Source: CAVQBJ01 sp963819075
GTDB taxonomy: Bacteria; Actinomycetota; Thermoleophilia; Solirubrobacterales; Solirubrobacteraceae
Direction: 5' to 3'
NCBI GenBank assembly: GCA_963819075.1
Contig: CAWFUP010000001.1
Coordinates: 806,001 to 870,000, forward strand
Length of the DNA stretch: 64,000 nt
A model generated the notes under the pieces. It saw nothing but the letters and a program-made list of their open reading frames with translations, did no database searches and was not told where the DNA came from. Position numbers and translations under genes: made by a program. Position 1 is the stretch's first letter. The number at the start of each line of letters is the position of its first letter. Below, in pieces: positions 36,684-45,242 of the stretch.

Positions 36684-37754
36684 GTGGACCCCGGGGCGTA
36701 CGAGAAGACCTGGCTGTGCCCCACGCCCGAGGACCGGGCGCGCGTGCTCGACATGGAGCGGCGCCTGAAGCCCCTGCGCGCGATGACGTTCGGCTCGCTC
36801 GGGCTCGCGCTGCTGATCGCCCTGCCCTGGGCGGGCTGGTGGCCGCTGCCGCTTGTGGCGCTTGCGCTCGCGGGCTTCGTCATCGCGGCGCGGCGCATGG
36901 CCGGCTCGCGCCGGCCGGAGTATCTCGCGCTGTTCGCCTGGCTGCTGTCGGTGGGGATCGTGGCCCTGGGCTGCATCGCCACCGGCGGGCTGCGCGGTCC
37001 GGCGGGGCCGTGGCTGGCCATCCCCTCGGTCGCCCTGGCCGTACGCTTCCGCCTGCGCGGCGTCATTGCCGGCAGCGCGCTCACCGCGGGCATCATGGCG
37101 GCGATCGCCGTGACCACCGCCGGCCCGTTCCACTCGCCGCTGCCGTCGTTCATCTGGCTCATCGCCGACGCCGCGCTCCTCGCCTCGAACGTCGGCTACA
37201 CGCTGGCCCTGCTCGGCTCGGACCTGCACCACCGCGGCGAGGCGCTCATCGATCCGCTCACCGGTCTGCTCAATCGCAAGGCGCTGGACGCCCGGGTCGC
37301 CGAGCTGAGCGAGCAGGCGCGGGTCAACCGTCAGCCGGTGGCGCTCGTCGTCGGCGACCTCGACCACTTCAAGTCGATCAACGACCGCAACGGCCACGTC
37401 ATCGGCGACGCGGTGCTGCGGACCGCCGCGTACCGCATCCGCAAGGTCCTCCGCGCCTACGACCTCGCCTATCGCCTCGGCGGCGAGGAGTTCCTCGTCG
37501 TCCTGCCCGGCGCCGACCGCACCGACGCGGCCGCCGTGGCCGAGAGCCTGCGCACGGCGATCGAGGGCGAGGACGCGGATGGGATCCGTTTCACGATGTC
37601 CTTCGGCGTGAGCGCGTCGGCGGGCGCCGAGTTCGACTTCGCGACCGTGTTCGAGCGCGCCGATGCCGCGCTCTACGCGGCCAAGTCGGAGGGGCGCAAC
37701 CGGGTGCACCTCGATGACGCGGCGACGACGCTCGGCGCCGCGCTGGCCGCGTAG
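36684..37754 (+). CDS. Membrane-bound diguanylate cyclase (GGDEF)
   Basis: A 356-residue protein with about six transmembrane helices in residues 35-180 and a cytosolic GGDEF domain from about 190. The active-site motif is GGEEF (266-270). An intact product-inhibition site RAYD (257-260) sits exactly five residues before it. DPLTGLLNRKAL and DLDHFKSIND are the conserved upstream motifs. It should make cyclic di-GMP from two GTP with feedback control. The membrane part resembles no named sensor that I can identify. No EAL or HD-GYP partner is nearby. Confidence 0.92.
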   Translation: MDPGAYEKTWLCPTPEDRARVLDMERRLKPLRAMTFGSLGLALLIALPWAGWWPLPLVALALAGFVIAARRMAGSRRPEYLALFAWLLSVGIVALGCIATGGLRGPAGPWLAIPSVALAVRFRLRGVIAGSALTAGIMAAIAVTTAGPFHSPLPSFIWLIADAALLASNVGYTLALLGSDLHHRGEALIDPLTGLLNRKALDARVAELSEQARVNRQPVALVVGDLDHFKSINDRNGHVIGDAVLRTAAYRIRKVLRAYDLAYRLGGEEFLVVLPGADRTDAAAVAESLRTAIEGEDADGIRFTMSFGVSASAGAEFDFATVFERADAALYAAKSEGRNRVHLDDAATTLGAALAA

Positions 37755-37813
37755 GGGAACGTCCGTCCAACATGCTCGACACGACGGCGGTGCGCGCCGA
37801 TATCGTCTGCAGC

Positions 37814-38248
37814 ATGCGAACGCGCCTCATCACGATCGGCTGTTCAGGGCTGCTCGCCCTCGCCGGCCTGGGCCTCACCGCGGTGGCAGCGACCGCCGGG
37901 TGGTCGAGCCCAGCCAACGAGATCTCGACGCTGCGCAGCGCTGCGACACGCTTTGTCACCGCTGAGCTGGCGGGGAGCGGCTCCGGCGCGTGCGGCGTGC
38001 TCAATGCGCCGCTGGCCGGCGTCGTCGGTCACCGCACCTGCGCCGAGCGCTGGGACGCCACCCTGCACACGATGCTGCGCACGCCGGGCGAGCGCCACCG
38101 CCTCCAGGCGGACGCCGCGGCGATCGCCACGGCGCGGGTCTCGCTGAGCTCCGGCGACTATGTCGCCACGATCGCCTTGCCCACGCCGCTGCTCGGCAGC
38201 GAGAGCCGCTTCGTGTGGACGAACAACTGCTGGATGCTCGAGCGCTGA
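37814..38248 (+). CDS. Exported hypothetical protein, 144 aa
   Basis: A small secreted protein. The signal peptide spans about residues 1-28 (LLALAGLGLTAVAATAG). The mature part has four cysteines (GSGACGVLNAPL, HRTCAERW, NNCWMLER), probably disulfide-linked, and an NTF2-like feel (ATRFVTAELAGSGSGAC) that I cannot confirm. The ATG lies seven bases after TATCGT (37801-37806); an upstream ATG at 37772 would extend into non-coding sequence. Confidence 0.72.
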   Translation: MRTRLITIGCSGLLALAGLGLTAVAATAGWSSPANEISTLRSAATRFVTAELAGSGSGACGVLNAPLAGVVGHRTCAERWDATLHTMLRTPGERHRLQADAAAIATARVSLSSGDYVATIALPTPLLGSESRFVWTNNCWMLER

Positions 38249-38291
38249 GCGCTCGCCGGCTCGCGCGGCGTCGTCTGTCAGGATGCGGGCG

Positions 38292-38609
38292 GTGAGCGTC
38301 GTGAAGATCAACGCGATCACCGTCGCGCGCGAGCGTTTCGACGAGTTCGCGCAGCGCTTCGCCTCGCGCGCCGGCCGCGTGTCGGGCGCGCCGGGGTTCG
38401 AGGGCTTCGAGCTGCTGCGTCCCAATGACGAGCGCGACGTGTGCCTCGTGCTGACACGCTGGCGCTCGGAGGAGGACTTCCGGGCCTGGGTGGCCAGCCC
38501 CGACTTCTCCGCCGGTCACGCCCAGCACCGGGAGGGCGGGCCGATCGGCACGGCAAGCGAGCTGTGGTCCTTCGACGTGCTCGAGCGCGAGGAGCCTGCG
38601 GCGCCTTAA
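38292..38609 (+). CDS. MhuD/IsdG-like heme-degrading monooxygenase
   Basis: A 105-residue ABM-fold protein close to mycobacterial MhuD: it begins MSVVKINAITV where MhuD has MPVVKINAIEV, and shares PGFEGFELLRP, LTRWRSEEDFRAW and a GHAQHR histidine region. The catalytic Asn7, the Trp of the TRW motif and the heme-ligand His are all present. Such enzymes cleave heme without releasing CO, freeing iron. Choosing GTG 38292 places Asn at position 7 as in MhuD; ATG 38283 is the alternative start. No heme transporter is adjacent. Confidence 0.82.
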   Translation: MSVVKINAITVARERFDEFAQRFASRAGRVSGAPGFEGFELLRPNDERDVCLVLTRWRSEEDFRAWVASPDFSAGHAQHREGGPIGTASELWSFDVLEREEPAAP

Positions 38610-38676
38610 CGACCGGGGCCGCCGGAGCGCTGGGCGCCCCGACGGCCGTCGGCCGGAGGGAGGGGTGCGGTGAGGA

Positions 38677-39609
38677 CTAGGACTCGAAGCCGGTGAAGCC
38701 GGCGACGCACTCCGGGTTGTTGTTGCCAAGCCCGTTCAGCGCGGAGGTGTAGAACACGTCGACGTCGTCGACGGCGGTGCTGCTGTTGCTGCGCGGAGCG
38801 ATCTCGGTCGAGGAGCTCGCGCTCGGGGTCTGGTTGAAGCCGTTCGGGCCGATGGTGCCGCCGAGGCCGGCCGGGTCCGACGAGTTGTCGAGGATCGTCA
38901 TGATGTCCTGCGGGGTGCCGGCGGCCACGCCGGCGTTGCCGTCGAGGTCGGCGGTGTTCGTGTTGTCGACGACGTCGAACTCGAGCGAGTGCTGCACCTG
39001 CGTGGAGTCGACCGGCATGTGCTGCGAGCTCGAGCCGGCCGGAATCGCCTTGCACGTCGCGGTGAACGTGAACTGACCGACGGTGCCGAGCGTGTGCGGC
39101 TGGCCGTCCTCGGGGATGACCTGATCGCCGCCCGAGGTGAACACCTTGCCGGCGGGCTGGTAGTTGCCGGCGGGCTGGTAGTTACCCGCGGGCTGGTAGT
39201 TGCCGGCCGGCTGGTAGCTGCCGGCGGGCTGATAGGCCGAGGCCGCCTTGCCGCCGAGCTCCAGCGCGTTGCTCGCGGTGGTGGCGCTCGTCGCCGTGTC
39301 GGCCGTCGTCGCGTGCGTCGCCGTCTTGGCCGAGTTGGCGTTCTGGGCGAAGTTGGCGTTCTGGGCGAAGGCCGCCGTGTTGGCGAAGTTCGCGATGTCG
39401 GCCGCGTGGACGTGCAGCGACGGCGCGATCTTCTTGACGATCTGCTGGATCTCCCTGGTCGTCTGCTTGGAGAACTGGCTCGAGTGCCCCGAGGTCGAGA
39501 ACGACCCGCTGGAGGTCGCGGCGTAGCCGGTGCCGCCCATGGCGGCGAACAGCGCGACGCCGCTCAGGACGAGGGCGGGGTTGGGGAGGTGGAGGGACTT
39601 GCGGTTCAT
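38677..39609 (-). CDS. Exported low-complexity repeat protein
   Basis: A 310-residue secreted protein. The signal peptide is PALVLSGVALFAAMGGTGYA (about residues 10-30). An Ala/Asn/Thr heptad-like stretch (ANFAQNANSAKTATHATT) precedes five YQPAG(N/S/K) hexapeptides (about residues 125-155). A C-terminal beta-rich domain of about 150 residues has Cys in TATCKAIPAG and PECVAGFTG. The layout (repeat stalk plus globular head) resembles trimeric fibre proteins of actinobacteria; that is inference. AAGGAG precedes the ATG. Confidence 0.78.
   Translation of the reverse strand: MNRKSLHLPNPALVLSGVALFAAMGGTGYAATSSGSFSTSGHSSQFSKQTTREIQQIVKKIAPSLHVHAADIANFANTAAFAQNANFAQNANSAKTATHATTADTATSATTASNALELGGKAASAYQPAGSYQPAGNYQPAGNYQPAGNYQPAGKVFTSGGDQVIPEDGQPHTLGTVGQFTFTATCKAIPAGSSSQHMPVDSTQVQHSLEFDVVDNTNTADLDGNAGVAAGTPQDIMTILDNSSDPAGLGGTIGPNGFNQTPSASSSTEIAPRSNSSTAVDDVDVFYTSALNGLGNNNPECVAGFTGFES
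39147..39236 (-). repeat. Five 18-bp tandem repeats encoding YQPAGN
   Basis: GCCGGCGGGCTGGTAGTT-like units repeat five times in frame within the preceding gene, differing at one or two bases each, so the number of hexapeptides could vary between strains. Confidence 0.85.
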
Positions 39610-39937
39610 CGGAGGCTCCTTGTGATGCGGTTGGCAGGGGTCAACGCTTGGTGTGAACGGCTCGGGGCGCACGGCAGCCGCGGTCGTGACGACCGTCGAC
39701 CGACGTGCGCAGGCGACCGTGTCGCGCCGGTGAAGCCCGTCCACCGGCCACGGCCCACATGAGGCTTGTGCGAGTCATTCGCGGTGCCACCGGAGCGGTT
39801 GGCTCCCGGTCATCACCGTGAAGTGCCCGACACGGATAGAGACGCGGCCGCGGCGGCTCGCATTCCATCCGGTCTTGAAAAAGTTGGCGGAAGCCCCGCC
39901 ATCCGCCGCGGCGACGGCCGCGACGCGGGTCCGCGGC
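39610..39937. other. Intergenic stretch without a recognisable gene
   Basis: It separates the repeat protein start (39609) from the end of the ECF sigma gene (39938). I see no convincing coding frame, palindrome or promoter beyond the ribosome-binding site of the repeat protein. Confidence 0.6.
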
Positions 39938-40555
39938 CTACTGCCCGGCCGCCGGCACCCCCGACCCGCCGCCGCCGATCAGCGCGGCGATCTGGCCGCG
40001 CCCGCGGTGCAGGCGGCTCATGATCGTGCCCTCCTTCGTGCCGAGGGCGCCCGCGGCCTCCTTGTAGGACAGGCCGAGCACGTCGACGGCGACGACCGCC
40101 TCGCGCAGCGGGGCGGTCAGCTCCTGCAGCGCCTCGTAGACCGCGGCGGCATCGAGAGCCTGCTCGGTGCGGTCACCCTTTGGATCGGCGAGCTCCTCGG
40201 TCTCGTCGGCGTCGAGGGCGACGAGCGTGGCCCGCGAGCCGCGCGCCGAGCTGATCCACGTGTTGCGCATGACCCGCAGCAGGTAGGCGAGATCCTGGTC
40301 GTGGCGCAGGAAGCGGGGACGGCGCAGGACCCGCTCATAGGTGCTCTGCACGAGATCCTCGGCATCCTCGCGTGAGCCGCAGAGCCCGTAGGCCGCCCGG
40401 TACAGACGGGTGATGTGCGTCCCGAGCTGCTCGGGATCGAGTTGGCGCGGGGCCGAGGGTGAGGGTCCGGCGGTCACGGACGGAGCGGGCTGCGAGGAGG
40501 GAGGACGACCGCCGCGTGCGGTCCCGGGCCCGGCAGCACGTGCGAAGTATCTCAA
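39938..40555 (-). CDS. ECF-type RNA polymerase sigma factor
   Basis: A protein of up to 205 residues and a close paralogue of the sigma factor at 16074. The shared core includes LYRAAYGLCGSRE(D/E)AEDLVQ, RRPRFLRH, NTWIS, PLREAVVAVDV and GTKEGTIMSRLHRGRGQIAA. The TTG at 40555 gives the full frame; a GTG at 40477 would trim 26 low-complexity residues, and neither has a clear Shine-Dalgarno sequence. It is divergent from a membrane protein that is probably its anti-sigma factor. Confidence 0.88.
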   Translation of the reverse strand: MRYFARAAGPGTARGGRPPSSQPAPSVTAGPSPSAPRQLDPEQLGTHITRLYRAAYGLCGSREDAEDLVQSTYERVLRRPRFLRHDQDLAYLLRVMRNTWISSARGSRATLVALDADETEELADPKGDRTEQALDAAAVYEALQELTAPLREAVVAVDVLGLSYKEAAGALGTKEGTIMSRLHRGRGQIAALIGGGGSGVPAAGQ

Positions 40556-40689
40556 CGGTCCGTTTCCCCCAGCCGAAATCTTCTACGAGAAATGGAATAA
40601 AGGGTGCCAAGGCCGCGTCTACCTCAACGAACCCACGTCCACGACCACCCGGCGCCGAGGCCCTCGGCGCTCGTTAGCATCGATTCGCA

Positions 40690-41499
40690 ATGAACGAATT
40701 CGCGCCGACATCGCCCGAAGAGGAAGCCCAAGCGATCACCAGGCTCGCCGATGGCACGCTGAGCGACGCCGAGCGCCCGGCGATCGAAGCCTGGGCGATG
40801 GAGCGTCCCGAGGTCATGCACCGGGTGCAGCGCGACCAGCTCGTCGCGCGGGCGCTCGCGGATGACGGTCCGGCCGTTCCCGACCACCTGATCTCGAGCA
40901 TCGAGGCCAAGATGACGCGGGCGCAGCGCACCGGACGCATCCGGCGCGCGCCGGGCGGCGGCTGGCTGGCCGCCCGCTGGCGGCCCGTGGCCGCCGGCCT
41001 CGCGCTCGGGGCCGCCGCGGTGGCGTTCGGCGTCGTGCTCGTCGCGGGCGGCTCGAGCACGGCCGGCGGCAGCATCAGGAGGGCGGCGAGCCTGGCCTAC
41101 GCCCCGGCGACCGCGCCTGCGGTGTCGGCCAAGAGCGCGCGCCTGCTCGATGTCTCCTACGGCGGGATCACCTACCCCAACTACGCGACGCAGTTCGGCG
41201 CCACGCCGGCCGGACAGCGCGTCGATCGCATCGCCGGCCACGACGTGCTCACCGTCTACTACCGGCTCCGCGACGGCTCGCGGCTGAGCTACTCGATCTT
41301 CAACGGCGCGCCGGTGTCCCTGCCCCCGTCGACGAAGACGGTGCTCGTCAACGGGGTGCCCCTGCATGTGTTCACGACGTCGTCGGGGCTGCAGGTGGTC
41401 ACCCTCGTGCGCAACGGACGCACGTGCGTGCTCGCGGTGCCGGCCGCGCACGATGCCGTAGTGCCCTACGCCGCCTGGCCGCTCAGCGCAAACGCGTAG
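40690..41499 (+). CDS. Putative membrane anti-sigma factor
   Basis: A 269-residue single-pass protein. Residues 1-75 form an acidic helical cytosolic part (RLADGTLSDAERPAIEAWAM), a transmembrane segment lies near 97-118 (VAAGLALGAAAVAFGVVLVA), and an extracytoplasmic beta domain follows. The zinc finger of classical anti-sigmas is absent. The divergent ECF sigma gene and the topology support an anti-sigma role; sequence alone does not prove it. The ATG lies nine bases after TAGCAT (40675-40680), indicating a leaderless message. Confidence 0.65.
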   Translation: MNEFAPTSPEEEAQAITRLADGTLSDAERPAIEAWAMERPEVMHRVQRDQLVARALADDGPAVPDHLISSIEAKMTRAQRTGRIRRAPGGGWLAARWRPVAAGLALGAAAVAFGVVLVAGGSSTAGGSIRRAASLAYAPATAPAVSAKSARLLDVSYGGITYPNYATQFGATPAGQRVDRIAGHDVLTVYYRLRDGSRLSYSIFNGAPVSLPPSTKTVLVNGVPLHVFTTSSGLQVVTLVRNGRTCVLAVPAAHDAVVPYAAWPLSANA

Positions 41500-41557
41500 G
41501 CCACACCGCCGTTTCGCGATCTTTATCTGGGACCCCTCAATAACGTTAGACCACGTT

Positions 41558-41573
41558 TAGCGGACATCCGCTA
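41558..41573. promoter_or_regulatory. Operator-like palindrome over a promoter
   Basis: TAGCGGA-CA-TCCGCTA is a perfect inverted repeat whose right end overlaps the -10 hexamer TAGCAT (41572-41577) of the foldase gene. A bound protein would block that promoter. Confidence 0.5.
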
Positions 41574-41587
41574 GCATGGCCGTCCCC

Positions 41588-42748
41588 GTGTCTCGAACGA
41601 CTCGCAGCATCACGGCGCTCGGCGCCGTTTTCTTTGTCCTGGTGGCCCTCGCGGCCTGCGGCAGCAGTGGCTCCGTGCCCGGGAACGCCGTCGCGTCCGT
41701 GAACGGCACGCCGATCACCAAGGCGACCTTCGATCACTGGCTGACGATCGCCGCGAACTCGAGCACGCAGTCGGCGACCGGCGCCTCGACGCACCAGCCG
41801 ATTCCGCAGCCGCCCGACTACACGGCGTGCATCAACTCGCTGCGCACGCAGCTGGCCGCCCTCCTGAAGGGCAAGAAGCAGCCCACCACCGCCGAGCTGA
41901 AGTCCCAGTGCCAGCAGGAGTACCAGGCCTACCTGCAGCAGGTGATGCAGTTCCTCGTCTCCGCCGAGTGGGTCATCTCCGAGGCCAACCGCGAGGGCAT
42001 CCACGTGTCCGACCAGCAGGTGGCGACCCAGTTCGCCACGATCAAGAAGCAGCAGTTCCCGACCCCGGCCGCCTACACCGCGTTCCTCGCGTCCTCCGGT
42101 GAGACGCTCTCCGACCTGCTGCTGCGCGTCAAGCTCGAGCTCCTGTCCACGCAGCTGCGCAACAAGGCGACGAAGGGCACGGGCACGGTCACGCCCGCCC
42201 AGATCGCCGCCTACTACCAGGCGCATAAGAGCACCTACGGCTCGGCCGAGAACCGCAACGTCAGCATCATCCTCGTCAAGACCCAGCCGCAGGCCGCGGC
42301 GGCGCTTGCCGCGGTCAAGGGCGGCACGCCGTTCGCGGCCGAGGCCAAGAAGGTGTCGATCGATGTGGCCACGAAGAACCAGGGCGGCACGCTCAGCTCG
42401 GTCACCCGTGGCGAGGAGGAGCAGGCGCTCGACGCGGCGATCTTCTCGGCGCCGCTGAACACGCTTCAGGGGCCGGTCAAGACCCCGTTCGGTTACTACG
42501 TCTTCAAGGTCACCAAGATCGTGCCGCCGAACCAGCTGACGCTGGCGCAGACGACCAACACGATCAAGCAGCAGCTGCTCGCCCAGCAGCAGCAGACGTC
42601 ACTCACCACCTTCGTGAACGGCTTCACCAAGCGCTGGACGGCCCTCACCGTCTGCCGCACCGGCTTCGTCGTGCAGGACTGCAAGGGCTACGTCGCGCCG
42701 AAGACGACCGCGCCCGCAGGCACCGGCCCGACAGGCGCCGGCGGCTAG
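41588..42748 (+). CDS. PrsA/SurA-like peptidyl-prolyl isomerase lipoprotein
   Basis: A 386-residue exported foldase. The signal peptide ends in the lipobox LAAC, so it should be lipid-anchored. A SurA N-terminal-like helical region carries VASVNGTPITKATFDHWL, and a parvulin rotamase domain at about 220-330 carries FAAEAKKVSID and TPFGYYVFKV. It would assist folding of secreted proteins, fitting the many exported proteins in this window. GTG 41588 is chosen because it lies ten bases after TAGCAT (41572-41577); ATG 41576 overlaps that hexamer. Confidence 0.85.
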   Translation: MSRTTRSITALGAVFFVLVALAACGSSGSVPGNAVASVNGTPITKATFDHWLTIAANSSTQSATGASTHQPIPQPPDYTACINSLRTQLAALLKGKKQPTTAELKSQCQQEYQAYLQQVMQFLVSAEWVISEANREGIHVSDQQVATQFATIKKQQFPTPAAYTAFLASSGETLSDLLLRVKLELLSTQLRNKATKGTGTVTPAQIAAYYQAHKSTYGSAENRNVSIILVKTQPQAAAALAAVKGGTPFAAEAKKVSIDVATKNQGGTLSSVTRGEEEQALDAAIFSAPLNTLQGPVKTPFGYYVFKVTKIVPPNQLTLAQTTNTIKQQLLAQQQQTSLTTFVNGFTKRWTALTVCRTGFVVQDCKGYVAPKTTAPAGTGPTGAGG

Positions 42749-42768
42749 TCGCTACTCTTCCGCCGGGC

Positions 42769-43569
42769 GTGTCCTCCCCGGAGCTTCAGCAGGCCCTCGC
42801 GCGCCTTGACGAGATCACCCGCCGGCTGCGCCGCGAGTGCCCTTGGGACCGCGAGCAGGACGAGCGCTCGATCGTGCCGCACACCGTCGAGGAGGCGTAC
42901 GAGCTCGCCGACGCCGCGCACCACGGCGATGACGCCAAGCTCGTGGACGAGCTCGGCGACGTGCTCTTCCAGGTCTACTTCCTCGCCGTGCTGCTCGAGG
43001 AGCGCGGCGTCGGCGACCTCGCGGCGGTGGCCGACCACTGCGCCGAGAAGCTCATCCGCCGCCACCCGCACGTCTTCGGCGAGGCCTCGGCCCGCGACGC
43101 CCAGGAGGTGCTGCGTCACTGGGACGCGATCAAGCGCGGCGAGTCCGGACGCGACATCTCCCTGTTCGGGGAGGTGCCCGAGAACCTGCCCGCGCTGCTG
43201 CACGCGCGCAAGCTGCAGCGCCGCGCGGCCGAGACCGGATTCGACTACGCCGACCTCGACGGGCCGATCCGCTCGCTGCGCGATGAGCTGGGCGAGCTCG
43301 AGCGCGCGCTCGATGCGGAGCCGTCGCGCGGGGGCGCCGGCGAGAGCGCCCACCCCGAGGCCTTCCACGAGCTCGGCGATGTCCTGTTCGCCGCGGTGAG
43401 CGTCGCGCGGCGGCTCTCGCTCGATCCGGAGCTCGCGCTGCGCGCGGCCAGCGAGCGCTTCCGGACGCGCGTCCAAGCGGCCAGCGAGCGCGCCGAGCGC
43501 CTCGGCGAGGACTGGTCGCGGCTCACCCCCGACCGTCAGCTCCAGCACTACCAGGAGGCCCGACCATGA
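42769..43569 (+). CDS. mazG: Nucleoside triphosphate pyrophosphohydrolase MazG
   Basis: A 266-residue MazG. The N-terminal domain has the metal-binding pattern VEEAYELADA ... DELGDVLFQ (EExxE and ExxD) after CPWDREQ. The second MazG domain (about residues 150-250) keeps HELGDVLFAAVSVARR. It hydrolyses NTPs and dNTPs to monophosphates, limiting damaged nucleotides and stress signals. The GTG start lies ten bases after TACTCT (42753-42758). Its TGA overlaps the eno ATG (ATGA), so the two are coupled. Confidence 0.93.
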   Translation: MSSPELQQALARLDEITRRLRRECPWDREQDERSIVPHTVEEAYELADAAHHGDDAKLVDELGDVLFQVYFLAVLLEERGVGDLAAVADHCAEKLIRRHPHVFGEASARDAQEVLRHWDAIKRGESGRDISLFGEVPENLPALLHARKLQRRAAETGFDYADLDGPIRSLRDELGELERALDAEPSRGGAGESAHPEAFHELGDVLFAAVSVARRLSLDPELALRAASERFRTRVQAASERAERLGEDWSRLTPDRQLQHYQEARP

Positions 43570-44840
43570 GCGAGATCGAGACCGTCCACGCCCGCCAGAT
43601 CCTCGACAGCCGAGGCAACCCGACGGTCGAGGTCGATGTGTCGCTGCGCTCCGGCGCGCGCGGGCGCGCGGCCGTGCCCTCCGGGGCCTCGACCGGCGAG
43701 TTCGAGGCCACCGAGCTGCGCGATGGCGGGCCGGCCTGGCAGGGGAAGGGGGTCAGCCAGGCGGTGGCGCACGTGGACGGGGAGATCGCCGACGCCGCGC
43801 GCGGTCGCGACGCGACCGATCAGGCCGGGCTGGACCGGGCGCTAATCGAGCTCGACGGGACGCCCAACAAGTCGCGGCTCGGCGCGAACGCCATCCTCGG
43901 CGTGTCCCTCGCGACGGCCTACGCCGCGGCGGCCGACGCCGCTGCGCCGCTGTGGCGCTATCTCGGCGGGGCCGACGCGCACGTGCTCCCGGTGCCGATG
44001 ATGAACGTCCTGAACGGCGGTGCCCACGCGGACAACAACGTCGACTTCCAGGAGTTCATGGTCGTCCCGGTCGGTGCGCCGAGCTTCTCGGAGGCGCTGC
44101 GCATCGGCGCCGAGGTCTACCACGCGCTCAAGAGCACCCTGCACCGGCGCGGGCTGGCCACGGCGGTCGGAGACGAGGGCGGCTTCGCGCCCGATCTCGA
44201 CTCCAACGAGGACGCGCTGAAGATGCTCATCGCCGGGATCGAGGCCGCCGGCTACCGGCCGGGCGACGACGTGGCGATCGCGCTCGACCCGGCCACCAGC
44301 GAGCTGCGCCAGGACGGCACCTACGTGCTCGAGGGCGAGGGCCGATCGCTGAGCTCCGACGAGCTCGCCGCGTACTGGGCCGACCTCGCCGCGCGCTACC
44401 CGATCGTGTCGCTCGAGGACGGCATGGACGAGGAGGACTGGGACGGCTGGGCGACGCTCACACAGCGCATCGGCGAGCACCTGCAGCTCGTCGGCGACGA
44501 TCTGTTCGTGACCAACTCGGCGCGCCTGCGTCGCGGGATCGAGTCGGGGGTGGCCAACTCGATCCTCATCAAGGTCAACCAGATCGGCACGCTGACCGAG
44601 ACGCTCGAGGCGATCGCCGTCGCCCGCGAGGCCGGCTACACCGCGGTCATGTCGCATCGCTCGGGCGAGACCGAGGACGTCACGATCGCCGATCTCGCCG
44701 TCGCCACGGGGTGCGGCCAGATCAAGACGGGAGCGCCCTCCCGCTCCGATCGCGTGGCCAAGTACAACCAGCTGCTGCGCATCGAGGAGCAGCTCGGCGC
44801 GGCGGCCGTGTACCCGGGGGGGTCGGTCTTCCGGCGCTGA
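43566..44840 (+). CDS. eno: Enolase
   Basis: A 424-residue glycolytic enzyme converting 2-phosphoglycerate to phosphoenolpyruvate. It is full length, with ARQILDSRGNPTVEVDV at the N terminus, GAHADNNVDFQEFM, the metal-ligand region YPIVSLEDGMDEEDWDGW, VGDDLFVTN and the signature LIKVNQIGTLTETL. SHRSGETED and IKTGAPSRSDR complete the active site. It is translationally coupled to mazG; ftsB follows after a repeat-rich gap. Confidence 0.98.
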   Translation: MSEIETVHARQILDSRGNPTVEVDVSLRSGARGRAAVPSGASTGEFEATELRDGGPAWQGKGVSQAVAHVDGEIADAARGRDATDQAGLDRALIELDGTPNKSRLGANAILGVSLATAYAAAADAAAPLWRYLGGADAHVLPVPMMNVLNGGAHADNNVDFQEFMVVPVGAPSFSEALRIGAEVYHALKSTLHRRGLATAVGDEGGFAPDLDSNEDALKMLIAGIEAAGYRPGDDVAIALDPATSELRQDGTYVLEGEGRSLSSDELAAYWADLAARYPIVSLEDGMDEEDWDGWATLTQRIGEHLQLVGDDLFVTNSARLRRGIESGVANSILIKVNQIGTLTETLEAIAVAREAGYTAVMSHRSGETEDVTIADLAVATGCGQIKTGAPSRSDRVAKYNQLLRIEEQLGAAAVYPGGSVFRR

Positions 44841-44872
44841 GGGGGCCGCGCGCGGCGAGACTCCGCTCGCGC

Positions 44873-45011
44873 GGCGGTCCTGTGACGCGCATGGCGCGTT
44901 TGTGACGGTCGCGTGACCCGCGGGCGGGGCGGGCGGTGCGCGGCACACCCGCGTGGCGGTCTTGTGACCCGCGCGGCGCGTTTGTGACGGTCGCGTGACC
45001 CGCGGGCGGGG
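44873..45011 (+). repeat. 57-bp direct repeat pair downstream of eno
   Basis: A 57-base unit beginning GGCGGTCCTGTGACGCGC at 44873-44929 recurs at 44955-45011 with four differences; the shared core is TTTGTGACGGTCGCGTGACC. The second copy runs directly into palindrome E. The whole 402-base gap 44841-45242 holds these repeats and no credible gene. Confidence 0.8.
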
Positions 45012-45062
45012 GGTGTGCTCGATTAGGCCCGCAGGGCGGGCCTACGGGCGCACACCCCGGGC
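45008..45062. repeat. Palindromic intergenic repeat, copy E
   Basis: The outer arms GGGGTGTGCTC and GGCGCACACCCC enclose a perfect inner hairpin, TAGGCCCGC-AGG-GCGGGCCTA (about 45023-45043). It is the clearest two-tiered member of the family. Confidence 0.8.
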
Positions 45063-45242
45063 GGAGTCGCCGCGCCGGCCGCGCTCGGCACACTCCGGCG
45101 GCGGTCCGGTTACGCCGCGGACACACGGAGGTGACCGTGGGGGCGCTTCTGTCACCGTCGCGTCACGCGGCGACCACCCCGCCACCCCCGCGACACCACG
45201 CCCTCGAGCAGGAACCGCGCGCGCCACCCCGAAGACCGCCAC

